A stretch of 47,001 bases of DNA from contig JAFXGW010000014.1 of the NCBI GenBank assembly GCA_017536685.1, positions 1-47,001 of the forward strand, given 5' to 3'. How positions within the stretch are numbered: position 1 is the first letter of the stretch; each line of letters begins with the position of its first letter. The position numbers and the translations under genes are program-made. Positions 1-7,583 of this stretch are shown here, in pieces. The notes below the pieces were generated by a model that was given only the letters and a program-made list of their open reading frames with translations, did not search any database and had not been told where the DNA came from. Source of the stretch: Clostridia bacterium. GTDB taxonomy: Bacteria > Bacillota > Clostridia > TANB77 > CAG-508.

Positions 1-54
1 AATAAGATAAAATGAGGCAAATTCAATTTACTCCATTTTATCTTATTTTATTTT
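1..54 (+). terminator. Intrinsic terminator at the window edge
   Basis: A perfect 14-bp inverted repeat (bases 1-14 and 34-47) with a 19-base loop is followed on the plus strand by a T-rich tract. It probably ends a gene lying to the left of the window. As the arms are AT-only and the left side is A-rich, it could also work on the minus strand for the sigma-factor gene. Confidence 0.55.
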
Positions 55-185
55 TATATTTATTTATAACAAATTAAAGAAACATATTCATATTTAGCTA
101 ATTTTTAAATTATATTTAATACTTCACATATAACTTATTCTATTTATTAAATATCTTACATCTACAATTAAACTCTTTCTAACAT

Positions 186-1760
186 TCATTCTGCTCTCAA
201 TTTTTCGAATTCAACAATAATCTCTTTTCCTATATTTGTAAAAATATGAACTGTTAAAATATCTGTTGCATCAAACTTCGTTAGATTAAAAGTTTGATGA
301 TAGTCAAATATTCTATTTTCACCAGAAGCACCGCCATATCCACTATTACCATCGCTAGAGGCTTCAAATCTTCTTCCATCTGACGTCTCTACATATTCTT
401 TTTGAAGTGCTATTAAACTATAAATGCTTTTCATATTTTCTCTATCATATAAAGCTTTATAATCAATTTTATCAGTAGTTGTAACAGGAATTGATATTTT
501 AAATGCTGTATTAGAAAGTGTTGCATTATCTACAACTGTATCCTTGTCATTACAGCTTTTAACTTTATAAACAACAACTTCTCTTTTATACATTTCCTCC
601 GGAACATCTACTTCAAATTTCCAATCACCTATATAAACATTTCGTTCTGATTTTTGTAATTCTTCCTCTGATAATGGATATATTTCTTCTGTAATTCTTT
701 TAAATGTTATTTTTAATTTCTTACTTCTTGGGAATGGAGAAACTCCTCCAGAAGTGATAAGTGATACTCTTATCTTATTATCTTCTATTAAATTTGATTT
801 CATACTAAAACCATTATAATAAATTTCTTCTTCTCCAACTTCTTCTCTATCTTTTAAATCATAATTCGTACTAAATACAATATTATTTTCTTCATCTACA
901 ATTTTTAGATCTTCTAACAAAATATCTTTTGTAGCCAACTCCTCTGCATCATCTTTATTTTCAAAAGTAAATATAAAATTCATACCAAAATTATAATCAT
1001 CCATCATAAAATTTTCTACTGCTACACTTATTCCTTCAGCAGTTTGTTCTTCTATTTTAGGTCTTGCAATAAACCCATTATTAACAGCAGTATCTACACC
1101 ATCGCTCGCATTGGCTCCAAATAGATCTTTAACAAATTCTCTAATTTCATCTGCATATGTTGCACCTGTAATTGTTGCTGCTATGAATAAAATTGTGGAA
1201 AATAATAAAATTATTCTTTTATTTTTTACTTCAACAACATTTTCTTTTACTAGTAATTTTTTTAATTTCTTTTTACTATTATGTACTAAAGTTTTTATTT
1301 GACTTTCTGTTTTTTCCATTATTTTTGCTGTTTCTTTATAAGTTAACTTTTCAATTTGAGTCAAATAAATTACTAATTGGTAATCTTTTTGTAGCTTATT
1401 TATAACATTATGAATTTTTTCTTTTTGTTCATCTTGACAAATAATTTCTTCTAAAAGTTTTTCATCTGCTAAGTTTTCTGGCATCTCTTGAATCCTATCA
1501 TTTTTATTTATGTAATTTATACTTCTAGATTTGGCAATCATATACATATATGTTTTTAATGAAAATTTAAAATCATATTTTCCTTTATTTTCTAAAATAT
1601 ATAAAATTGTATCTTGAAAAATATCTTCTGCAATTTCAATATTATTCACATATCTAGTTATAAAATACATCAAATTATTTTTATACTTTTCCACAATTAC
1701 ATTAAACGAATTTTCATCACCTGATAAAAATTTTTCATATAATATTTTATCTTCTTCCAC
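186..1760 (-). CDS. ECF sigma factor fused to a membrane-anchored DUF4179-like extracellular domain
   Basis: The first ~95 residues match sigma-70 region 2 (AEDIFQDT motif), and residues ~115-172 form region 4 with a helix-turn-helix (LTYKETAKIMEKTESQIKTL). A single hydrophobic segment follows (residues ~182-202), then ~320 residues predicted to lie outside the cell. Their opening resembles DUF4179, a domain normally found in anti-sigma factors of Bacillota. So one chain appears to join the sigma factor to its membrane sensor. The start is GTG, preceded by GAGGAG at a good distance. The gene stands alone, with no separate anti-sigma gene next to it. Role inferred: envelope-stress transcription control, with release from the membrane needed for activity. 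The sigma and transmembrane assignments are solid; the DUF4179 match is by eye. Confidence 0.8.
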   Translation of the reverse strand: MEEDKILYEKFLSGDENSFNVIVEKYKNNLMYFITRYVNNIEIAEDIFQDTILYILENKGKYDFKFSLKTYMYMIAKSRSINYINKNDRIQEMPENLADEKLLEEIICQDEQKEKIHNVINKLQKDYQLVIYLTQIEKLTYKETAKIMEKTESQIKTLVHNSKKKLKKLLVKENVVEVKNKRIILLFSTILFIAATITGATYADEIREFVKDLFGANASDGVDTAVNNGFIARPKIEEQTAEGISVAVENFMMDDYNFGMNFIFTFENKDDAEELATKDILLEDLKIVDEENNIVFSTNYDLKDREEVGEEEIYYNGFSMKSNLIEDNKIRVSLITSGGVSPFPRSKKLKITFKRITEEIYPLSEEELQKSERNVYIGDWKFEVDVPEEMYKREVVVYKVKSCNDKDTVVDNATLSNTAFKISIPVTTTDKIDYKALYDRENMKSIYSLIALQKEYVETSDGRRFEASSDGNSGYGGASGENRIFDYHQTFNLTKFDATDILTVHIFTNIGKEIIVEFEKLRAE

Positions 1761-2137
1761 CTCAAAAATCTCCTCTTATTTGAATTACATATATTATACA
1801 ATTCAAATTCCAAAAAGTTGTAGTTTTTATAAAAAATTATTAATATTTTCATTCTTAATTTTGTAATTACTTTTAATTAATCTATTAAAAAAATACATTC
1901 CTTTACAAATTATGAAGTATATATAAAAAAACGGATTAAAGAATTTCTACGCAACGCAAATTGCTAGAAATTCTATTAATTCGCATAATTATCTTCTACA
2001 GAAAGTTCTCATACTATGAGAACTTTCCTAGAATATAAAAAAGAAGAAAGACCTTATGTGCAAACTCTCGCACTTAAGGTCTTCATTTTTTGAGGTCGAT
2101 TAGTATAAAGCCGACATGAGATTTTTTTTAATCTCGA
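1761..2137. other. Intergenic region with three hairpins, no gene
   Basis: Between the sigma gene and the SH3b gene I find no supportable ORF. It holds an AT-rich sigma-gene promoter zone with TATAAT on the minus strand near 1793-1800, and three dyads: GAATTTCTA/TAGAAATTC at 1941-1973, a near-perfect palindrome GAAAGTTCTCATA/TATGAGAACTTTC at 2001-2027, and the SH3b terminator at 2048-2083. The two dyads left of the terminator lack T-runs and have no clear role. Confidence 0.5.
2035..2083 (-). terminator. Terminator of the SH3b gene
   Basis: On the minus strand AAGACCTTAAGTGC pairs with GCACATAAGGTCTT (one imperfect pair) around an 8-base loop, and is followed by TTCTTCTTTTTT. It lies just downstream of the SH3b gene. 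Confidence 0.75.
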
Positions 2138-2815
2138 TTAATGGGACGTTTGGCAAATACAATTTGGACAACAGTTTTCGGGGATGCATTGTTTCAGATT
2201 CACATCTTCTTCAAATGCTACGTAATCCAAACTTACATATCCAAGTTTCCCAGCCTCCAAGTCACGTACCAATACATAATTGTTTTTCACTTTTGAAGAA
2301 ACAACTTGGAGACGTGCTCCATAGTATAAGTACTTGATTCGATCTGCTTTACGAGTCGGTTTCTTGCGCATGTTCAATTTTCCTTCACAAGTTACGACAA
2401 GTATCGCATTCATCGGAACATTTTCATTAGAATCATCGTCATGATTAAGATCTTGTTCGGGGATATTAATTGTAGGTTCCTGATTAGCAGTACCTTCATA
2501 CAGCAATTTCAAATATTCACCGTATGCATAACATTCAAGACCTGTTTCGTTTACTCTTATGCGATAATATCCATTTCTGTCAATTTCGCTAAGAATAGTA
2601 ACGAGTTTACCATGTGCAATTTTTCCAATGATCTTTCCTTGGGGCTTCTGCCTGAGGTTCAACTTCGTGTCTGCTGTAACCACAGCAATGCTTCCAGCAG
2701 GAATTTCTGCTGCACTTGCAATCATCGTGGTTTCAGCCATGAAACAAATGATAAGTGCCAAAGCACAAATCAATGCTCCAAAAGAAATTTTCCGACAGTT
2801 CCGAATCGACTTCAT
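2138..2815 (-). CDS. Secreted protein with two bacterial SH3 domains
   Basis: The 225-residue protein starts at ATG 2815, directly behind AGGAGGTAGGACC; an upstream in-frame ATG (2863) has no ribosome site. Residues ~1-35 are a signal peptide (basic start, hydrophobic core, ending near SAA). Two SH3b-like repeats follow: one around VVTADTKLNLRQKP and one around VVTCEGKLNMRKKP, each with the N-[LM]-R-x-K-P signature of SH3_3 domains that usually bind cell wall. A low-complexity acidic linker separates them. The last 17 residues are cysteine-rich (four Cys, including CC and CxC) and could form disulfides or bind metal. No catalytic domain is visible. It is a single-gene unit with its own promoter and terminator, and its GC and codon use differ from its neighbours. 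Function beyond wall binding is unknown. Confidence 0.78.
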   Translation of the reverse strand: MKSIRNCRKISFGALICALALIICFMAETTMIASAAEIPAGSIAVVTADTKLNLRQKPQGKIIGKIAHGKLVTILSEIDRNGYYRIRVNETGLECYAYGEYLKLLYEGTANQEPTINIPEQDLNHDDDSNENVPMNAILVVTCEGKLNMRKKPTRKADRIKYLYYGARLQVVSSKVKNNYVLVRDLEAGKLGYVSLDYVAFEEDVNLKQCIPENCCPNCICQTSH

Positions 2816-2867
2816 GGTCCTACCTCCTAAAGATATTTTTGGTATCCATATTAATGATAGCACAATA

Positions 2868-2920
2868 AGAAAAAAAAGTAAATAACATGTTATGTAACCT
2901 TCTGCTCATAACATGTTATT
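2868..2920 (-). terminator. Suf operon terminator formed by two ATAACATGTTAT palindromes
   Basis: The 12-bp perfect palindrome ATAACATGTTAT occurs twice (2882-2893 and 2908-2919), 26 bp centre to centre. Together they form a 13-bp stem with a 14-base loop, followed on the minus strand by TACTTTTTTTCTT, so it can terminate smsCB transcription. It also lies just upstream of a probable SH3b promoter (TTTACT, 16 bp, TATCAT), so the paired palindromes could equally be an operator. Confidence 0.55.
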
Positions 2921-2940
2921 CTTATATAAGTTTATTATAA

Positions 2941-3870
2941 TTATTTTAAAAATCCACTTACAATTTTGGCTTCCGCTTCTTTTTCTGATAGTCCTAGAGT
3001 CATTAATTTTGTAAGTTGTTCCCCTGCAATTTTTCCAATTGCAGCTTCATGTATAAGTCTTGCATCAACATCATTCGCAAGGATTTCTGGAACAGCTTTT
3101 ACAGTACCATTATCCATTATAATCGCATCACATTCAACATGTCCATAGCATTCTGTATTTCCTTCAACATTTGAGAAAAATTCTTGTTTTGAATTTTCTT
3201 TTGCAACACTTCTTGAAATAACATGTGTACTTGCATTTTTACCATTTAATTTTACATTAAATACCGTTTTTGCATATTGTTTTCCATGTGTCATAATCTT
3301 TTCTGAAACTATAAAATTACTATCCTCTTCTAATTCCCCAAATGTTTCTCTAATTGTGGAATCAACACCTTCGATTTGAACAGAATCCATTTCTAAAGTA
3401 GCACCTTTTTTCAAATTTACTACTGTTTTAGGATTTAATATTTTCTCTCCAGTTCCTTCCCCTTGACCATAATGTTTTTCAACATATTTTACTTTCGCTC
3501 CTTCTTCTAAATAGAAAGAATGTATTCCATCATGTCTTGAAAGCATATGTTTATCATTATGAATTCCACATCCTGCAATTATTGTAACTTCCGCATTTTT
3601 TCCAATATAAAAATCATTATATACTAAATCATTTACTCCACTTTCTGTTATCATAACAGGAATATGAATAAATTCATTTTTTGTGTTTTCTTTAACTATA
3701 ATATCAATTCCTGGTTTGTCTTTTTTAGAAACAATATCAACATTTTCTGTTGTTTTCCTAACAAAACCTTCACCATTTTTTCTAATATTATAAGCTCCTT
3801 CTGTAAATTCTTCTTTATCTGTTATCTTTTTTAATAATTCTTTTTCATTATTTGTTAGTTCTTTTTCCAT
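2941..3870 (-). CDS. Minimal SufB-type Fe-S assembly scaffold (SmsB-like)
   Basis: This 309-residue protein belongs to the SufB/SufD beta-helix family. The C-terminal third carries the family signature: an ECDAIIMD segment, then AVPEI, HEAAIGKIAGEQL and a closing LSEKEAEAKIVSGFL helix pair. Classical SufB is about 470 residues; this one lacks the long N-terminal region and stands beside only a SufC ATPase, with no sufS, sufU or sufD. That is the layout of the two-gene minimal Suf (SMS) system known from anaerobic bacteria and archaea. The start follows the sufC stop directly. Role: scaffold that builds Fe-S clusters, driven by the partner ATPase. Cytoplasmic. The family is sure; calling it SMS rather than a reduced SUF rests on gene length and context. 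Confidence 0.87.
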   Translation of the reverse strand: MEKELTNNEKELLKKITDKEEFTEGAYNIRKNGEGFVRKTTENVDIVSKKDKPGIDIIVKENTKNEFIHIPVMITESGVNDLVYNDFYIGKNAEVTIIAGCGIHNDKHMLSRHDGIHSFYLEEGAKVKYVEKHYGQGEGTGEKILNPKTVVNLKKGATLEMDSVQIEGVDSTIRETFGELEEDSNFIVSEKIMTHGKQYAKTVFNVKLNGKNASTHVISRSVAKENSKQEFFSNVEGNTECYGHVECDAIIMDNGTVKAVPEILANDVDARLIHEAAIGKIAGEQLTKLMTLGLSEKEAEAKIVSGFLK

Positions 3871-4587
3871 CTATTTTGCCTCCTTTACTCTGCTACATGC
3901 TCTAGTTGTTGAATTTAATAAATTTGGCAGGATATCATCTTTATTTCCGATTTCTTTTACTTTTCCTTTTTCTATTAAAATAACTTGATCTGCTATATTT
4001 AAAATTCTTTCTTGGTGAGAAATTATTACTATAGAACCTTGAATCGTTTTTGACATATTCTCAAATACTTCAATTAAATTGTTAAAACTCCATAAATCAA
4101 TTCCTGCTTCTGGTTCATCAAATATTGATAGACTTGTACCGCGTGCAACTACTGTTGCAATTTCTATTCTTTTTAGTTCACCACCAGATAAAGAGCTATT
4201 AATTTCTCTTTTTAAATAATCTTTTGAACATAATCCAACTGAAGATAAAATATCGCATTTTTCGACAAAATTTGTTTTTCTTCCAACTGATAAGTCCATC
4301 AAATCTTCAACTGTAATTCCTTTGAATCTGACTGGTTGTTGAAATGCAAAGCCAATTCCCATATTTGCTCTTTCAGAAATTGATTTTTCTGTTATATCTT
4401 CTCCATTAAAAAATATTTTTCCAGAATCTGGTTTCTCAATTCCCATAATCATTTTTGCAATTGTAGATTTTCCTCCACCATTTGGACCTGTTATAACAAC
4501 AAATTTTTTATCATCAATTTTTAAATTTACCTTGTCAAGTATTTGTTTTCCACCTCTGGCAAAGCATACATCTTTAAGTTCTAGCAT
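3871..4587 (-). CDS. sufC: SufC-type ABC ATPase (SmsC-like)
   Basis: A 238-residue soluble ABC ATPase of the Suf type. It shows Walker A (GPNGGGKST, ~residues 34-42), a Q-loop (FAFQQP), the ABC signature LSGGELKR, Walker B ending in FDEPEAGID, and a switch histidine (ISHQE). The spacing and the EPEAGID variant fit SufC rather than a transporter. ATP binding closes the SufC dimer and reshapes the SufB scaffold during Fe-S assembly. Start ATG 4587 follows AAGGGGAAAATT. smsB follows without a gap, so the two genes are translationally coupled, and the DtxR-like regulator lies 86 bases upstream with no clear terminator between. Confidence 0.92.
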   Translation of the reverse strand: MLELKDVCFARGGKQILDKVNLKIDDKKFVVITGPNGGGKSTIAKMIMGIEKPDSGKIFFNGEDITEKSISERANMGIGFAFQQPVRFKGITVEDLMDLSVGRKTNFVEKCDILSSVGLCSKDYLKREINSSLSGGELKRIEIATVVARGTSLSIFDEPEAGIDLWSFNNLIEVFENMSKTIQGSIVIISHQERILNIADQVILIEKGKVKEIGNKDDILPNLLNSTTRACSRVKEAK

Positions 4588-4673
4588 AATTTTCCCCTTA
4601 TCCCATTCATTAAATTTTCATAATAAACGTTTTTATTTTTACTAAAAATTCATTAAAATAATTTTTAATTATT

Positions 4674-5141
4674 TTATTTTTTCTCCATACTTATTTTCTT
4701 ACTTGTATTTCTTTTTATGCAATCTCTACACTTACTTTCATTTAAATCATATTTACAATCTAAACTCGAAAGTCCTAATTTTTTATGAGTATATCTCGCT
4801 AATTTATTAAGAGTTTCATCAGTTATAATCGATTTGATTTTTTCAGCTTCTTCTTTGGCTTGTTCATTATTTATTTCTAAGATTTCATTTAAAAATAAAT
4901 AAACTATATCATATGCTTCTAAATTTTTTTGAGCAATTTCTTCTGCTTCTTCTGTTAATTTAATTTCTCCATAAGCCTCGTATTCAACTAACTTCTTTTC
5001 CTTTAAATTATTTAAAGACTTAGTAACACTCGCTTTTGAGCAACACATTTTTTCAGCAATATCAGTCACTCTTATTTCATCTTTTTGCTGTTTTAAAATA
5101 TACATTGTTTTTACATATTCTTCCAATGCTTTTGAAATCAT
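4674..5141 (-). CDS. DtxR-fold regulator with a C-terminal cysteine cluster
   Basis: The first ~70 residues match the winged-helix domain of DtxR/MntR repressors (EYVKTMYIL, then VTDIAEKM..SKASVTKSL). Residues 70-115 follow the dimerization domain, but most manganese/iron ligands of MntR are not kept: the RHE position reads AYD and the ExxEH position reads EKIKS. Instead the C-terminus has C129-X8-C138-X2-C141, and there is a CC pair (33-34) in the recognition domain. The gene is the first of the regulator-smsC-smsB operon and has a strong promoter with an inverted repeat covering the start of transcription. I infer a repressor that senses Fe-S clusters or iron through cysteines, doing the job IscR or SufR does elsewhere. 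DtxR-fold is confident; cluster binding is inference. Confidence 0.8.
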   Translation of the reverse strand: MISKALEEYVKTMYILKQQKDEIRVTDIAEKMCCSKASVTKSLNNLKEKKLVEYEAYGEIKLTEEAEEIAQKNLEAYDIVYLFLNEILEINNEQAKEEAEKIKSIITDETLNKLARYTHKKLGLSSLDCKYDLNESKCRDCIKRNTSKKISMEKK

Positions 5142-5155
5142 CTGTTTCTCCTTTT

Positions 5156-5200
5156 GTTAACCTTGGTTAACATTTTAACATCGTATATAGTATTTGTCAA
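5156..5200 (-). promoter_or_regulatory. Promoter and operator of the Fe-S operon
   Basis: On the minus strand TTGACA (5195-5200), a 17-bp spacer and TAAAAT (5172-5177) form a good sigma-A promoter. Just downstream of the -10, GTTAACCTTGGTTAAC (5156-5171) is an inverted repeat with 7-bp arms and a 2-bp centre, resembling DtxR-family operators. Its place over the start point suggests repression by the product of the first gene. Confidence 0.78.
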
Positions 5201-5236
5201 TATATATATGATATTAATAATATATTTATTAGCAAA

Positions 5237-5266
5237 AAACTAGATGACATATCTGTCATCTAGTTT
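5237..5266 (-). terminator. Terminator of the sortase-like gene
   Basis: AAACTAGATGACA and TGTCATCTAGTTT form a perfect 13-bp stem with a 4-base loop, followed by TTTGC on the minus strand, 58 bases after the gene's stop. Confidence 0.75.
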
Positions 5267-5323
5267 CTATACTTATTAAGCATAAAATTCAAATTTATAC
5301 ACAAACAATATTAAAATTAATTC

Positions 5324-6175
5324 TTAAATTTCTCTACCAATTATTATTAATTTATTCCATAAATCATATACATTAAGAAAATATAATACAATTTCTTTTT
5401 CTGAAGTTGTATCATTCATATATTCTACATTTGCTGAATCAACTATATATGTATCAAATATTTCATAAGCAATTTTTTGATTTTCATTATCTGTTATGTA
5501 AAAAGTATCTCCTATTTCTAGTTCATTATTACGTTCAAATGCAACATTTGAGCCAACAATAGTTGTACGCCCGGGTTGATTTATGCCTGGTCCGTACATA
5601 TAAAATGTTAAACTTTCTAATATTAAATCTTCTTTTACTTGAGAAACTATTGGAAAATTCACTCCAGTCTTAGGTATCTCCAAATTTCCTATGACTTCTA
5701 CACCATCTATTATTTGATTTCCAATATTATCCCCTTCTGTTTTTTTTAATTCCTCATTTGGATAAGTTTCTTCTGAATCATAAGATTCAGTTGTTTCAAT
5801 GTTTTTTTTATTGTCTAACTCTTCTGATTCAGTTATTTCAACTTTTTTCGTATCGTCTAATTCCTCTGAATATATATTTTCTGATGTATGAATATCTGTA
5901 TTTACATCATTTCTATAAATTTTACTAATATTTGATTTATTTTGTAAATTTTCCTCAGTAGTATTTACTTTGTTAGAAACCGTAGCATTGTTAATTTCAT
6001 TTTTTGTTTCAATTTCTATATTTTTCACAATAGTGTTTGCGTTTATATCCTTTCCTTCTACTTCAATTTGTTTTACTTTAATTCCATATGAGATTATAAC
6101 TACAATCAATAAAATAACTGCGCCAACAATAAGTGATAGTAGTGTTATACCATTTTCATTTGAAACATTCTTCAT
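5324..6175 (-). CDS. Sortase-fold protein lacking the catalytic triad, with pilin-like N-terminus
   Basis: The 283-residue protein begins with a prepilin-like segment: a short polar leader, G9-I10-T-L-L-S, then ~20 hydrophobic residues, a pattern frequent in Clostridia. A low-complexity Glu/Thr/Asn-rich linker (~40-165) leads to a C-terminal sortase-like domain: IGNLEIPKTGVNFPI, YGPG..QPGRTTIVG and LEIGDTFYI follow the class D/B sortase order. The key residues are gone: the histidine after the GRTTIVG strand is Ser209, the cysteine strand reads IVLYFLN with no Cys, and the arginine of the last strand is Lys275. I infer a non-enzymatic surface protein (binding or scaffold role). A strong AAGGAGG supports the start. 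It has its own terminator. Sortase ancestry is fairly clear; function is unknown. Confidence 0.7.
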   Translation of the reverse strand: MKNVSNENGITLLSLIVGAVILLIVVIISYGIKVKQIEVEGKDINANTIVKNIEIETKNEINNATVSNKVNTTEENLQNKSNISKIYRNDVNTDIHTSENIYSEELDDTKKVEITESEELDNKKNIETTESYDSEETYPNEELKKTEGDNIGNQIIDGVEVIGNLEIPKTGVNFPIVSQVKEDLILESLTFYMYGPGINQPGRTTIVGSNVAFERNNELEIGDTFYITDNENQKIAYEIFDTYIVDSANVEYMNDTTSEKEIVLYFLNVYDLWNKLIIIGREI

Positions 6176-6278
6176 TTGTTCCTCCTTATTAATATTTTAT
6201 AAAATATTAAATATTATTTAATAAAACTATTTTTTATTTAATACTTCTAAATTATTAAATAAAAAATCTATTAAAAAT

Positions 6279-6319
6279 AAAACCACAAGATGATTATTAA
6301 TTTTCATCTCGTGGTTTTT
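6279..6319 (-). terminator. Terminator overlapping the end of the HEXXH gene
   Basis: On the minus strand AAACCACGAGATGA pairs with TCATCTTGTGGTTT and is followed by TATTTTT. The left arm lies inside the last codons of the 427-aa gene, ending the five-gene operon. Confidence 0.72.
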
Positions 6320-7580
6320 CTCTCCTCGTTATTGGTAATATCTTTCTAGGTTTATTAGAAAAATTAGTATTATTCATTGTGCTTAAATTTCTAACCTTCA
6401 ATTCATCATTAAAATTTCTTTCAAATTCACAATGAGCTTTTCTTACAATAGTAAAATCACAATATTTTCCTGTGCTAAACATCCTATTTAAAAAAGTATC
6501 TTTAAATTTCTTATAATTTTCTCTTCCAAGTTTTTTTACCTGCTTTTCTTCTTCTGGTTTAATTTCTATAACGCGCTCTAAATCAGCATACTTTTCATTC
6601 CAATCATTTGGTATAAATATTTGATTAAAACTAGCTTTTGGAAATTTATAATAGAACTCACTTTTAGCTTTATTAAAATATATTTGAAACTCTCTATCTA
6701 TAAAATTTCCATTTTCTTTTTTTCTTAGTCTGAAATCTGAAAAGCGTAACATTTCATCCAAAACTTTACTTGCTTCTTCTGGAGTTTTTACCGAACTTAT
6801 TTTTTCATCAAATCCGGCTCTCAAAATATAATATTGCACAACATCTACAGTTGCTGTAAGCTTTTCCCTTAATTGTTCATTCTTTTTATCTGTATTTACT
6901 TTATAACATGCAGAATATTCAAAAAAGTCTCTATTAATCTCTGTCATTTTTTTGGTAAGTACATCATATTTTATTATTCCCATCTTTTGCTTTAAACTAT
7001 TTTCAAACTTTAAATTTCCTTTTAAAATTGACTCTTCTAATGAGTTATCACCTAAAATCAAGTTTAATTGGTTAACAAAAATATAATCTAAATAATAGCT
7101 TGATATTGTATTTGGAAATCGTCCCCAAATATTACTAAAAACACATGCTTTAACATTTTTTGTCTTCAAAGTTTCTGCTGTAACATATTCTGTACCAGCC
7201 TCTCTATATACATTTGGTAATTTATATATTTCTCCTTTTCCTACTAAATATCCTAATTTATGAACAATTTCATGAAATACTGTAGTCGTTAATCTTGTTA
7301 AAAAATGTCTTATTCCTATAATATTCCTTTTTTCATCATAAAAACCTCTTTGTCCTAATGTATCTATTGTAACTATTTGTCCATTGTCTTTTAGTAAGTT
7401 ATAAGCTTCTTCATATTTCACCAATTTAGGATATTTACGTGCAAGTTTGCTCACAACTATATTATAAAATTTGTTTTCATCTTCTACATAATATGTCCTT
7501 GCAATATTGCCATATCCAAGTTTTCGATATAATAGAAACAGTTCTTTAAAAGATGTTTTTATTTCCTTTTTACCTGTCAT
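6297..7580 (-). CDS. Putative zinc metalloprotease-like protein (HEIVH), last gene of a five-gene operon
   Basis: The 427-residue protein carries VFHEIVHKLG (His103, Glu104, His107), the zinc-protease HEXXH motif. A candidate third ligand lies in the helix YREAGTEYVTAE (Glu127 or Glu131), which fits gluzincin-like spacing. No signal peptide or membrane segment is visible, so it should be cytoplasmic or exported by a non-Sec route. The rest is mostly helical and does not match a family I can name; the tail is basic (RREKPRDEN). Its ATG lies 3 bases after the stop of the 581-aa gene. The zinc site is a motif-level prediction; the substrate is unknown. Confidence 0.7.
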   Translation of the reverse strand: MTGKKEIKTSFKELFLLYRKLGYGNIARTYYVEDENKFYNIVVSKLARKYPKLVKYEEAYNLLKDNGQIVTIDTLGQRGFYDEKRNIIGIRHFLTRLTTTVFHEIVHKLGYLVGKGEIYKLPNVYREAGTEYVTAETLKTKNVKACVFSNIWGRFPNTISSYYLDYIFVNQLNLILGDNSLEESILKGNLKFENSLKQKMGIIKYDVLTKKMTEINRDFFEYSACYKVNTDKKNEQLREKLTATVDVVQYYILRAGFDEKISSVKTPEEASKVLDEMLRFSDFRLRKKENGNFIDREFQIYFNKAKSEFYYKFPKASFNQIFIPNDWNEKYADLERVIEIKPEEEKQVKKLGRENYKKFKDTFLNRMFSTGKYCDFTIVRKAHCEFERNFNDELKVRNLSTMNNTNFSNKPRKILPITRREKPRDEN

Positions 7581-7583
7581 ATA

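Noticed and set aside
5324..6175. Active class B/D sortase
   Set aside because: The positions of catalytic His, Cys and Arg are Ser209, a cysteine-free strand and Lys275.
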